A stretch of DNA of 64,000 nt from Inia geoffrensis. Taxonomy: Eukaryota > Chordata > Mammalia > Artiodactyla > Iniidae. Positions 23,571 through 34,589 of the stretch are shown here, in pieces. Both the position numbers and the translations under genes were made by a program. The stretch lies in assembly GCA_036417435.1 (NCBI GenBank), contig CM070904.1, positions 131,998,695 to 132,062,694 of the forward strand, in the 5' to 3' direction. Within the stretch, counting starts at the first letter, position 1. Each line of letters begins with the position of its first letter. The notes below the pieces were generated by a model. That model saw only the letters and a program-made list of their open reading frames with translations, ran no database searches and was not told the origin of the DNA.

Positions 23571-23708
23571 GGTTGCCAGACAATACAGGATGCCCTGTTA
23601 AATTTGAATTTCAGATAAACAGCAACTAATTTTTAGTATAACTATGTCCCATGTAATATTTAAATTTAACTGGACACCCCATATTTTTATTTGCTAGATC
23701 TGGCAATT
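23571..23708. mobile_element. Short palindromic DNA-transposon fossil (MITE-like)
   Basis: The ends are inverted: TTGCCAGA at 23,573-23,580 against TCTGGCAA at 23,699-23,706. Inner inverted segments also match (GTTAAATTTGAAT near 23,598 against its approximate complement near 23,660). The size and shape fit a non-autonomous MER-type element. The family name is uncertain. Confidence 0.6.
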
Positions 23709-24029
23709 CTGTTTGGAGTAAACTTGGGGATAAAATTAAGAGTTTTTATGAGTATGTAATTCTGTCAGTGGGAAATCTGACCTATAAATAGGGATGGTGA
23801 GTATTTTGAGAAGCAAACAAAGTAATCAGAGAGACATTGTTTTTTATTTATGAAACCTGAATACAACTCTTCTAAATTGGCTTCAAAAAAATTTAAAAAG
23901 TATCAGCTATTTCCCAGGCGCTCACCATCCATGCCTCTGATAATGATAACCATTGAAAAGGCCTGAAAAAGCATGAATGCTTAACAGAATATTTTCCTAA
24001 AGCCTGATGTATTGTATTTACCTATATTT
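23709..24029. other. Intergenic AT-rich sequence
   Basis: No gene or nameable repeat was recognised; the sequence is moderately AT-rich. Confidence 0.4.
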
Positions 24030-25310
24030 TTACCTTTTGTTGTTGTTCAGTTTTCCCTCCTGATGTTCCAAGAGCCTCCTCTTATCATTTCCTTTCCATT
24101 TCAAGGTCTTCCTTTAGTCATTCCTTAGGGCAGGTCTGCTGGTGACAGATTCTCTGTTTTCCTTCGTCTGAGAATGTCTGGGTTCCTCCTTCATTTCTGA
24201 AAGGTATTTTCACTGACACTTTTGTTCAGCACCTGACAAATATCATCCCGCTTCCTTGTGGCCTCTGTGGTTGCTGATGAGAAATCGCGTCATTGAAGCT
24301 ATCTTTCTCGTTTAGGTAACATGTTTCTCTCTTGCTGCCTTCAAGATTTTTCTTCGTCCTTAGTTTTCAGGTATTTCATTATGATGTGTTTTGGTGCAGA
24401 GTTCTTTGTGTTTATCCTTTTTGGTCCTTCTTGAATCTGTAGGCTTGTTGTTTTTTGCCAAATTTGGGAAAATTTCAGCCATTGTCTCCTTGAGGATTTG
24501 TCAGTCCCCCCTTCTTTCCAGGTCTCTCTGATGACGTGAATGTTGCATCTTTCATTATAGTCCCACAGGCCCCTCAGGCTCTGTTATTATTATTTTTTTT
24601 AGTATTTTTTCCCTCTTGTTAAGATTGGTAATTTCTATTGTTCTCCCAGTTATTTCCTCTGCCTTCTCTATTCTGCTGTGGGGCCATCCAGTGAGTTAAA
24701 AAAAAAAAAAACCCTCAAAACTTTGGTTATTATACTATTCAGTTCTAAAATTTCTATTTGTTTCTTCCTCATATCTTCTGTTTATTTGCTGAGGTGTCCA
24801 TTTTTTCATTTATTTCCAGTGTATTTATAGTTCCTTGTTTAAGCAGGGTTATGATGGCTGTTTTAAAATCCTTGTCAGATAATTCCAGCACATGTGTCAT
24901 CTTGGTGTTGGCATCTGTTGACTATCTTTTCTCATTCAAGTTGAGATTTCCTTGTTATGACTCGTGACTTTCAGTTGTATCCCAGACATTTTAGGTATTC
25001 AGGATTTTATTTAAATCTGTTTTAGCAGGCAAACTCTGCCACCTTGTCCCTGGGAGAAGGGAGTGTGGCCTTGTTACTGTCAGGTGGAGTTGGAAATCCG
25101 GGTTCCCCTCTTGGCCTCTGCTGACACTGTGGGGGATGGAGAGAATGCCCCCCTGGAACCACAGGGGTGTGGGGTGGCAGGGTGGTTACCTTGTTACCCC
25201 TGGGCAGTGGTGAAAGTCTTGGTTCTGCACTAGACCTCCGCTGACACCAGAGGAGCAGGGGGAGGAGGTGTAGTGCAGAGGATGTGTGTGGAGGATGTGT
25301 GTGTGCTAAT
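24030..25310 (-). mobile_element. Old L1 fragment, antisense (5'/ORF1 region)
   Basis: The T-rich plus strand shows the well-known antisense order of old L1s: 'cattccttagggcaggtctg', 'ctgagaatgtctgggttcct', 'gctgccttcaagatttttct', 'ttatgatgtgttttggtgca', 'tatagtcccacaggcccctc' and 'tttaaaatccttgtcagata'. It ends in GC-richer 5' UTR-like sequence. A second copy of the same region lies at 42,185-43,640 in the same orientation. No frame is intact. Confidence 0.75.
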
Positions 25311-28300
25311 TTCCTTTAGACTAAGTCTGTATCATAGCTCATCAGCCATCTCAGGGGAAGCCCTAAACCCAGGGTCGCCTTTTCACCGATAATTAAAAGC
25401 ACCTTAGATTTCAAGCATTATCTTAATCTTCATAGAAAATGAAATGAAGAACAAAAGCAGTAGCTTTACAGAGCCAGGCTGTCAAGTAGAGACTGCTGGG
25501 GGCTGGCCGCAGTGTCTGAGCCCTGTATGGTCTTCATGTTGAAGGAGGTGAACACATCTGCCCTAAAGCGAGTCTTCCCGTGGACAGAGATCCTGCAGGA
25601 AGGGCTTTGGGGCTGTGTGTCTGGGGCCAGCTGGGACTCCGGTCTTGGGAAGGTCATCTACGCTCTGGGTCCTGCTTTCCTCATTTGTAAGTCAGGAGGA
25701 GGGGCTGTCTCGGGTGAACGACTCTAAGCATCTTTGGCGTTCCCCATTCTCGTCTGTGATGGCAAAAGTCAAAATTATGGAAGGCTCACAGAAGTGGGGA
25801 AATTGAATTTACTCTGGCAGTTAGAACATGGGGAGTTTAGGAGATTGAATCCAGTTTTCGTGAGTAATGGAACAGCATGAAATCGTGGGGATCACAGCAC
25901 TTCACAGGGTCACTTCACATGCCTGGTTTGACTCTAGAAACAATTAGCGTTTTTCCCCAAAGGCCCTTAAAGTCTAAATCGGCATGTCGTCCAGCTGTGA
26001 CACTGGCCTGTCATGGGGCATCTTGGGGATGGGAGGTGGCCTGGATAGGGCTTGTACCTGGCCCTCCGGGCTGGGCCCTGACTCTGTACTGCACAGGTGC
26101 AGAGAGGATGTAGCGTTCCTGAGGGGTTTCACAGACCCAGAGCTGGTGCCCAGCAGTCAGAGCCTCTCGGGCAACTCTCTCCTCTTTCTAACATGACAAA
26201 AGTCCAGGAAAGAAAGTGCTTCATGGATGGAAGAAGAAAGTGCAAATTGGTGTTTGGACGGAAGGAGGGTTTTCAGATACTTGGGGCAGAGGAGCCTTTG
26301 TGTCCTTTCTCCTAAAAGAAAGTTAAGAAACAAAGAGCCATCCGTTGGAAGCAGGAGTGAGTGCTGCCCTGATGAAAGAGACAGGGTGCTGAGGAGGGCC
26401 AGTCACCCACCTGTCCCCCGGAAGGAGATGTGCGGGGATGGGCCCAGTGCCACCCGGATTCCCAGGGTGGCTGTGCTGTCGCAGCCAGAGCTGGTCTATT
26501 TGGGGTTTGTGATCACAATCCTTCACTGAATTCAGCAGGTGCATTGTACCTAGTGCAGAGCTACGGCTTCTAGAGCCCCAGGGACATTCGGCCCCCAGGG
26601 TACCTGTCCTCTGCTGGAGGAGCTCTGAGTAGGCACTAGGCAGGCTTTGCCTTCTGGCAAGAAAAAGAGTTTCTCAGTAATCAATCACCCCTCCCCCTGC
26701 CCCAGTTCATCAGAGCCTCTCCAGGGTTGAATCACTCTGGCAGGGGAGCGAGGTGTGGTGAGGGGAGGGGCTTGGCGGACGGCCCAAGCAGAGTTGGGCC
26801 CGTGTACAAAGAAAAACCCTGAAGAATGGCAGCCTTAGCTCCATCGCCCACTCCGTTTAACCCAGACCTTAGCCTGGCTTCCAGCAAGTTGAAGGGGGCT
26901 TTTATCCTGAGTTTTATTGTTCAGATGTTGGTCCTTTAATATGCAATTTGGCCTGATGTAGGGCTGAGAAAATGCATTGTCTTATTTCACCCTGGACATT
27001 TTTACTGCAGGGAATTTTCAAATCTGTGGGAAAGACTGTTCAGGCTGCTTCCTTGGGAAGTATTTAAAGGGAGACAGGTCAGCTACTGAATGCAGGAAAG
27101 GAGGAGAACCGTGGGGAAAAAGAGAGAAAGAAAAAGAGAGAAAGAAAGGAAGTTAAGAGTGAGGAGCCCCTATCACAGCATTTTACTTCTCTGCTGGTTC
27201 TTAGTAGCATAATTTTCCAGGTAAGATGTAGTTTCCTGATAGGCTTTTTCCCTCCATTAATCAGACGTGAACTGACCCTGGTTTCTTCAGCGGGAGGGAA
27301 CTGTCCCCAGCTCTGTGACCACGGCCATTTCTCTTCCGTTCCCTGGGCCTGTGTTTCTTCTTGAGCACGTGTGTTGTCCACAGTTTAGGCTTATTTTAGA
27401 GGTTAAATGAACCCGAACAAGGGATGCTGAGGAAAGGAGCACTGTTTAATCAGGCATGCATCAGAGCCGCGTGTTTGTGTGTGTGCGTGTGGTGCACGTA
27501 TGTGTGAAAGGGCTCCCCGCACGAAGCTGCGCTTTGCAGGAATCTGATGTTAGGGAGGAGTTTGTTAGGAGAGGAGTGGGAAATAAAATTCATATTTTCT
27601 GGCAAGGCAAGAAACATTTAAACATAAAACATCTTCTCTGCCTTTTGGTGTCGCTTCTCAACCCCACTGTGCTCTGTGTGTCTGCGTTACGCATGGACCA
27701 GACCTCCTCCCTTGGCAGGAATACCGACTCAGCCACAGGGAGCAGCTTTCTCCCAGCATCAACACGACAGCTCCTTAAAAGATAACACTGCTTCTTGACC
27801 TCATGGGGTCAGATGACCCACCAGGATGACACTTAGATCTGGATCATGTAAACCGTCAGCGATACGTCATTCGACGCACAGCCCTGTGTCTCGAAAAACT
27901 TACGTAGCTGCACCTTGACATCCAGCGGGTGGAACAGTTCTCAGAGCTTTGTGAGATGCTCTTCCCAGGTTATAATTCTCAAATTTGGCTCAAATAAAAA
28001 CGTCCAGTTCTTTCTTAGATCGGCTGATTAATTCTTCCTCGACAGGGGGCCGGTCTGAGCACGGAGGGAGTGGGGAGCTTGTGCAGAGGCCCGGGCTGGA
28101 GGGGCGCCCAGCGACCTTGTTCCTCCCTCCTTCCAGCCTTGCTGCCTGCCTCCCCTCAGCCCCTCCAGTTGCAGGTGGAGACCACGGAGCACCTGCTGGG
28201 CCAGGGTAGCACTCTGATCCTCATCCCAAGAGCCTTGAGAAGCCACTTAATGACTGAAGCAGGGAAAGTCGCAAGGGGCCTCGCGTTTTGAAAAGAGCAG

Positions 28301-29080
28301 CACGCTGGCCGTGGGAGCCAGCCTTGGCGTCCAGGGCAGGACGATTTGGCTGTTTCCCGAGGCCGGCTTCGATGCTGGCGGCCTGGACTGCCGTGGTGGT
28401 TGGCGGGATGATGGTGGAGGATGGAGAGAAGTGAGCGGGTCTTAGGGTTGCTAAGGAGGTAGGAGCTTCTGATCTTGGTGGCTGATTGGGTAGCGGTGAG
28501 GAAGAGGAAGGTCCCTCCTAGATTTCTGCTGTATGCAGCCAGGTAGAGTCTTGTTATTCACTGAGATGGAAGCAACCAGACGAGGCTGGGTCTTGGAAAT
28601 ATCGAATTTGAAGTACCTTTGCGACGTTCCAGTGAAAGATGTGGGCTAGGTTACTTGGAAGTACTGATACGGAGCTCAGCTGAAGCCTGGCCCTGCTTTT
28701 TCACCCTTTCTTGTATCCACACAAGTTACCATGCGGCATTCCAGTTCCTCCCTTGAGAGGCAGAGTAGACTTTCCCAACCCGTGATGGGAGGCTCAGGTC
28801 TCTTTGATTTAACACCCCCTCCAATCTTTCTCAACCCCTCATCCTCCCCCAGCTATACCCACCTTACCCTTCTCCTCCCATACATGGTTCAACTCCTCCA
28901 AGTTTGCTGCCCCTCTTTGAGGCTCTTCAAATACAGTTCCTGAAGAACAGCTCCTTGGGCGTATCGCTCCTTTCCATCTTTGGATCCATGAAAATTAAGA
29001 GAAAGTTATCTGCTTCCTACACCTAACATGCAATGGTCAGATAGGCATAAGATCATCTACCACTGTAGATATTCCTCTTT
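25311..29080. other. Unique intergenic sequence with MIR and GA-rich pieces
   Basis: No gene was recognised. A MIR-like piece is likely near 25,645-25,710 ('tcatctacgctctgggtcct' then 'tttcctcatttgtaagtca'). A purine-rich GA/AAAG low-complexity stretch spans 27,115-27,155. Short clusters of GT lie at 27,474-27,494. Frames up to about 100 codons exist but show no domains. Confidence 0.4.
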
Positions 29081-29443
29081 TTAAAAAAAAATAAATTTAT
29101 TTGTTTTACTTACTTTTATTTTTGGCTGTGTTGTGTCTTCGTTGCTGTGTGTGGGCTTGCTTTAGTTGCGGCGAGTGGGGGCTACTCTTCATTGCGGTGC
29201 GCGGGCTTCTCGTAGAGGTGGCTTCTCGTCGCAGAGCGCGGGCTCTAGGCACATGGGCTTCAGTAGTTGTGGAGTGTGGGCTCAGTAGTTGTGGCTCGCA
29301 GGCTCTAGAGTGCAGGCTCAGTAGTTGTGGTGCACGGGCTTAGTTGCTCTGCAGCATGTGAGATCTTCCTGGACCAGGGCTCGAACCCGTGTCCCCTGCA
29401 TTGGCAGGCAGATTCTTGACCACTGAGCCACCAGGGAAGCCCC
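29081..29443 (-). mobile_element. CHR-type SINE, long form
   Basis: Read in reverse, it starts GGGGCTTCCCTGGTGGCTCA at 29,443, has the B-box ACGGGTTCGAGCCC, the repeated 'cacaactactgagc' region, and an A/T-rich tail at 29,081-29,125. It is moderately diverged from the 22,139 copy. Confidence 0.92.
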
Positions 29444-29749
29444 GGTATTTCTCTTTAAAAATGGGGAAATGGGAGGCACGAAGGAGTCCCTGCTCCATAG
29501 CAATCCTAACGTCCAGTTGGACACAAGTTGCAGTTCCTTGATTAGGTTTCAAGGCCTGGAAATGATTCTTCATAGTGTTTGGCCTCTTGATTCCACCCTC
29601 TGAGTCATCCTTCCTTTTCTGTGAAGGATAATGCATGTTTGCAGTGGAGTGGTTTTCACGGCTTTATACCTGCCGGTAGAATTTTTGGGGTCAAACTGGC
29701 TCCTTTAATTTAGGGCTACCTCTGTCCCTTTCAGTTTAGGCTGGCAGTG
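29444..29749. other. Unique spacer between two SINEs
   Basis: About 300 bases with no gene. Its last 20 bases (TTCAGTTTAGGCTGGCAGTG at about 29,731-29,750) recur downstream at about 29,989-30,008; see the duplication entry. Confidence 0.5.
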
Positions 29750-30028
29750 ATTTTTTTTTTTTTTTGAGGTACGCGGGCCTCTCACTGCTGTGGCCTCTCC
29801 CGTTGCGGAGCACAGGCTCCGGACACGCAGGCTCAGGCACAGCGGCCATGGCTCACGGGCCCAGCCGCCCCGCGGCATGTGGGATCTTCCCGGACCGGGG
29901 CACGAACCCGCGTTCCCTGCATCGGCAGGCGGACTCTCAACCACTGCGCCAGAAGCCCTGGCAGTGTTTTTTCTAATTTAATTGTGTTCAGTTTAGGCTG
30001 GCAGTGAGTTTTCTAATTTAATTGTGGG
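29731..30028 (+). repeat. Tandem duplication of a ~40-bp unit, one copy split by a SINE
   Basis: The unit reads TTCAGTTTAGGCTGGCAGTG followed by TTTTCTAATTTAATTGTG. The second copy (about 29,989-30,028) is intact. In the first copy the two halves are separated by the SINE at 29,751-29,950. The duplication therefore existed before the SINE landed, or arose with it. Confidence 0.75.
29751..29950 (-). mobile_element. CHR-type SINE, compact cetacean form
   Basis: A T15 run at the left is the reversed A tail. The body reads in reverse through GGTTCGTGCCCCGGTCCGGG-type sequence. The head is damaged: the expected CCACCAGGGAAGCCC reads CAGAAGCCC here. The flanking GGCAGTG copies look like the target-site duplication. 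Confidence 0.9.
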
Positions 30029-30099
30029 TTACATGTGAATCTCACTGGGGTTTACCCCATTAGACAGAAGCTACATTCACAAACCTCTTCTAGATAAGC

Positions 30100-31345
30100 C
30101 TCTCAGCTTTGTTTCTTTTCCTTTGGGTTTAGTTTGCTGTTCTTTGTCAATTTCTTGAAATGGAGACTTTGATAATTGATTTTTAGCCTTTCTTTTCTTT
30201 TATGTGCACTTAAAGTTATAAAATTTCCCTCTGAGTATGGCTTTAGCTTTAGTCTCATAAATTTTTTTGTTATATTTTCATTTGCATTAATTTCAAAATT
30301 AATTTCTAATTTCCATTCTTAATTCTTTTTGACTCATAGGCTATTTAAAAGAATATTTGGAATTTAAACATTTTCCCCAATGGTAGCTTAATTCCACTGT
30401 AGTCAGAAAACAGAGAACGTGATCTGTATGTTGTTAATTCTTTGAAATTGGTGAGATTTCAACATGTTGATCAAATCTTCTGTATATTTATTGATATTTC
30501 TGGCTTCTTCTTCTATCCATTCTATCCATAGATGTTTGTTAAAATAAATCCATTTTGATTGCAGTTGCATCTGTTTTTACTTCTACTTATGTAGATATTT
30601 GCTTTATATATTTTAAGCCTATATTATTAGGTGCATGACAGCTGGAATTGTCATGTCTCCTTGGTGGATTGACCCTTTTATTATTATAAAATATCTCTTG
30701 GGCTTCCCTGGTGGCGCAGTGGTTGAGAGTCCGCCTGCCGATGCAGGGGACACGGGTTCGTGCCCCGGTCCGGGAAGATCCCACATGCCGCGGAGCGGCT
30801 GGGCCCGTGAGCCATGGCCGCTGAGCCTGCGCGTCCGGAGCCTGTGCTCTGCAACGGGAGAGGCCACAGCAGTGAGAAGCCTGCGTACCGCAAAAAAAAA
30901 AAAAAAATCTCTTTATTAATGCTTATTGCTTTTGAATTTAATTTGATAGAAGTATAACATCACTGACGTTCCTTTGGTTAGTGTTTGCATTGTATATCTT
31001 TTTAAAAAATGCTTTTACTTTCACGTTCTCTGTATCCTTATATTTTAGGTGTGTCTCTTACAAGTGTCATAGAGTTGAACTTTGTATTTTTATCCAATTT
31101 GATAATTTGTCTTTTAATTGGTATATTTAAATTTACATTGTAATTACTGATATATTTGGGCTTAAATCTACCTACCACCTTGTAATTTTTCCTTTGTTCA
31201 CATGTCAAATATTCCTTGTTCCAAATTTCTCTCAAATGGCTTTCTGTATTTTTCATCTACATATTTCTTTCTGTATTTAACTTCTACTGACTTGTCTTTT
31301 AATTCTCTAATTCTCTCTTCAGCTGTGTATGATCTGCTTGTAAAG
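30100..31345 (-). mobile_element. Old L1 fragment, antisense
   Basis: The T-rich plus strand shows antisense L1 blocks such as 'aaatttccctctgagtatgg', 'gactcataggctatttaaaa' and 'tctattccatccatagatg'-like sequence near 30,515. A compact SINE interrupts it at 30,702. No frame survives. The borders are approximate. Confidence 0.6.
30702..30907 (+). mobile_element. CHR-type SINE, compact cetacean form, nearly intact
   Basis: It starts GGGCTTCCCTGGTGGCGCAG, has the B-box-like CGGGTTCGTGCCCCGGTCC, and ends 'gaagcctgcgtaccgc' plus a run of about 15 A. Flanking ATCTCTT copies at about 30,695-30,701 and 30,907-30,913 give a short target-site duplication. Low divergence suggests a young insertion. 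Confidence 0.95.
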
Positions 31346-31350
31346 TCATA

Positions 31351-31493
31351 TACAGTTGAAGAGTACAGGTTTGAACTGCACAGGTCCACTTACACACTAA
31401 TTTTTTTTCACTAAATATTTATAATAGTACTACATGATCTGTGGTTGGTTGGCTTCTTGGATGTGGAACCATGGATATGGAGGGCTGACTGTA
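31351..31493. mobile_element. Tigger/MER2-like Tc1-mariner DNA transposon fossil
   Basis: The left end CAGTTGAAGAGTACAGGTTT and right end GAGGGCTGACTG are typical of pogo/Tigger-derived non-autonomous elements. The element is flanked by TA at 31,351-31,352 and 31,492-31,493, the target-site duplication of this superfamily. It is inserted between L1 pieces. Confidence 0.7.
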
Positions 31494-31499
31494 AAGTTA

Positions 31500-32340
31500 C
31501 CTAAGTGTTTATTTAGCCTGATGACTTGTCACACACACACACACCTATATCTATATCTATCTCCATATCCAAACAGTTATCACCCATATCAGGACATTTA
31601 AAGTGCTTAACACCCCAAACTCTCCCTTATGTCCCTTGCATTTGATAATTTCACTCAAAGACAGCCAATTTTTTGACCTCTGTCATCATGGCATAGTTTC
31701 ATCTATTTATGCATTTCCTATAAATGGATCCTATAGTATGTACTGTTTTGTATCTGACATGTTTACTCAACATTGTGTCTGAGATACATCATTCTTTTTT
31801 GTGTAGTAATAGTTTGTTTTTTAAAAATTGCTATGTAGCAATTCATTATATGAATATTCTGCTTTTTTTTTTTTTTTTTTTTTTGCGGTACGCGGGCCTC
31901 TCACTGTTGTGGCCTCTCCCATTGAGGAGCACAGGCTCCGGACGCACAGGCTCAGCGGCCATGGCTCATGGGCCTAACCGCTCTGTGGCATGTGGGATCC
32001 TCCCAGACCGGGGCACGAATCCATGTCCCCTCCATCGGCAGGCGGACTCTCAACCACTGTGCCACCAGGGAAGCCTGAATATACTACATTTTATTTATTC
32101 TACTGTTGATGGACACTTGAATTTTTTCACAGTATTATTCTCTTGTGACTTTTTTCTCTTTGTCCCATGTCCAGTGTGTCTAGTAATTTTTGAATGAATG
32201 TTGGACATTTTGATCATAAATTGTTGTGGCTCTGAATGATGTTATCTTCCTCCAGAGAGAGCTTACTTTTGCTTATGACAGGCAATTAAATTTGGGGCAG
32301 ACTAATTTAATACAATCGGGTAGTAAGCTGATTGGAGGCA
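31500..32340 (-). mobile_element. Old L1 fragment(s), antisense, split by a SINE
   Basis: Antisense L1 end sequence is visible: 'gtagcaattcattatatgaa' and, after the SINE, 'ttctactgttgatggacact'. After that comes 'aatgatgttatcttcctcca', a block seen in old antisense L1s. A CA run of about 14 bases lies at 31,532-31,545. The borders are approximate and more than one fragment may be present. Confidence 0.6.
31863..32076 (-). mobile_element. CHR-type SINE, compact cetacean form
   Basis: A T22 run at the left is the reversed tail. The body ends in reverse with GGCTTCCCTGGTGGCACAGT at 32,076. The flanks TGAATATTCT and TGAATATACT form a target-site duplication with one mismatch. The element is inserted into an L1. 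Confidence 0.93.
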
Positions 32341-33479
32341 ATTTTCAGTTTTTGTAAAGTGAAGTGTGTTGCTGGATCATCCATATTCATGGGTGATGCT
32401 CCTCAGTGCCTCCTGAACTCTAGTTACTCCACAGCATAGTGAGAGGGCCCAAAGCTCTGCTTGGCTCTTCAGACTCTCAACTTTTGTTTTCTCCAGGGCT
32501 GGTCAGCCTCTGGGGTACTGTTTGCAAATTAGCAATCACATTGCGGAGATAAGTGATGCAGTGTTGGGCTCACTTCTGAGCATTTCCGTGGTCTCCTGAG
32601 TCCTCAGGTTTTGGCTGACTTGGTAGCCTTGAACCTCAGGCTTTCTTTCCCCGTATGCCTGTAAGACTGATGAGACTCTGCTTAACTTCTCTCACTCGTA
32701 GTACCTACTTACTGCTTGACTTTTTTTTCTTTTTTCATGAGGCAGAAAATATTTCATGTTAGGCAACAGTTCCTTCAGATGCAAGAAGCACATTGTGAAA
32801 CGATACTTATGAATGAAACGCAGCCACTTAATCTTACTACTCTATAATGAATTCCTCACACTAGAGTAATTTGCTGTAAAAATAAATATACGTTTTCCAA
32901 ATGCTTTCTCTGCTGTAGGCAGGTCTAAAATTGGTTTATGATCAGAGAGCCTCTGTCTTGCCTGTTCTGATCGACAAAGCCATCTAATTTTTTGTTCAAA
33001 TGACCTGTGGAACTTCTGGATACCAATCCTTTGAAGATTCAAAGTAGGCTCTCCGGTTTTTCATCAGGGAGCGGCACTTTAAAGAAGGGGAAAAAACACT
33101 CTCAGAAACCACTGTGGAAATCAGAAAGTGCACAGAACACTTGGCACTGGGCAGGATATGGTACTGGGATGCGGTGTCTTCCCTAAGCGCTGCTCTATGT
33201 TCAGGTGATGTGTCTGTGCCTGCTCTCCCCTCAAGGTCACTGAGTACGCATACGTGTCACAGGGCAGGGGAGAGACAGAGAGGCTCTAGCTGTAGGAGTC
33301 AAGGGTACCTGTCAGGAGGCCAGTAAACAGAACCTAGGGAAAACTCATCTAAAAGCAACATGGAGTGTTTGATCTCAGGGGTCTTCAGTACCATTTGGGG
33401 GTGGACTGCTGCTTTCTTCTGGAGGATTCATCTGAGTGGGCCCTGGTAGTGCTCCTTTTCAGGGAAGTGCTCTGGCATA
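32341..33479. other. Intergenic sequence, no gene recognised
   Basis: Unique or very old repeat sequence. A 66-codon minus frame at 32,842-33,042 has no recognisable domain. Confidence 0.4.
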
Positions 33480-33625
33480 TTCTGCAGGAGATAAATCTTT
33501 GTCATGCGGCTCCGTTCTGGACGTTACACAGCATCAGGTGTCTCTGGTTCTGGCCACTAATGCCAATATAAATGTCCCAGACACTGTGACAACCAAAAGC
33601 ACCCCCCCTCCCACCGTTTCCAAAC
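33480..33625 (-). mobile_element. Possible MER5-like hAT DNA transposon fossil
   Basis: The segments 'ctggccactaatgccaata' and 'ctgtgacaaccaaaagcac' resemble parts of MER5-type hAT elements, but their order and spacing are disturbed. It is a weak call. Confidence 0.35.
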
Positions 33626-33670
33626 ATGTGGTTCTCTGACAGGTGGTCCCCATCTGTCAGAGAACCATAT
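33626..33670. repeat. Inverted repeat (17-bp arms, 11-bp loop)
   Basis: ATGTGGTTCTCTGACAG at 33,626-33,642 is followed, after an 11-base loop, by CTGTCAGAGAACCATAT at 33,654-33,670. The arms are complementary with one mismatch. It would fold as a stable hairpin, and may be apposed transposon ends. Confidence 0.9.
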
Positions 33671-34589
33671 GCCGGGTCCTTGCACACCCACTGACCCTGG
33701 GGGAGGTAACAGGACCATTAACCTGGGAAACTAAGTGCTGGGTTAAGAGTTCAGCTAATTTACTCCACGGTATTACTGCATCAGGGTCCATTTCGTTTGG
33801 CCAAGCAGCCCGTGTGGGCCTTAAACTGACATTGGCTCCTTCATGCGAGCAGTGCTGTGTGGAGCAGCCCGCAGAGTCAGGTGCAGATGTAAAAGCACCT
33901 GAAAGGACCCCTCGACGGCCCTTGTGGACAAGTGTCCACCTGCCTCGCAGGGCCTTCCCCGTGGTGCCCCTTAGGTAAGACCCCCATGGAGCTCACCCAA
34001 ACCCCATTTTGGTTTGAAGTGAACAATCCGGCCTTAGTCTGGGAACCTCAAAGCATTCCACCCACAGACCCCAGTAAAGAAAGGCTTGTGCCCAGGTCCT
34101 GCCTTGAGCTCCCTGCGTGGCCCCTCCAGGTGTGCAGGTACTTCCTCCAGGACCTGTGAGTCATAAACTTCTCCATCTCAATTTCTCTTGTGGCGTTTTG
34201 CTTAACATCTGGCACCCTAGGGGTTTACTTGGCAAATGTGAATGTAACAAGATCATAACATGTTTGGTAACCGTGGGACGGGAGGGCTCAGAACCGTGTC
34301 CCTAAAGACTATGTTTTTAAAGTTCTCTGCTCGGTGTGAAATAAGGCAGGACAGTGCCTGAAAAGCAGCTTTGTTCTCTCAGAGGGGTTTGTGCGTTCTT
34401 GTTCTGAACGTTGTGCCTGGGAGATCCTAAATTAAGATGGAGAAGGCTGTGGGGACATCTGTGGGTATTAACGTCACCTCTTTATGATAACAGAGACAGT
34501 GAAAAAGAGTCAGGCCAAGCTTGGCTGGGCAGCTCAACAGGAGCCTGATGTTCTACCAGCAGAATATTGAGTCTGAAAGATGCGGAGGG
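33671..34589. other. Intergenic sequence, no gene recognised
   Basis: Unique sequence with short frames only. Sequence at about 34,490-34,590 may be the extreme 3' part of the APBA1 retrocopy, but similarity there is too weak to assert. Confidence 0.4.

Noticed and set aside
29764..29981. Repeated short frames (MRYAGLSLLWPLPLRSTGSG type) at several loci
   Set aside because: These are translations of CHR SINEs and recur at every compact SINE copy.
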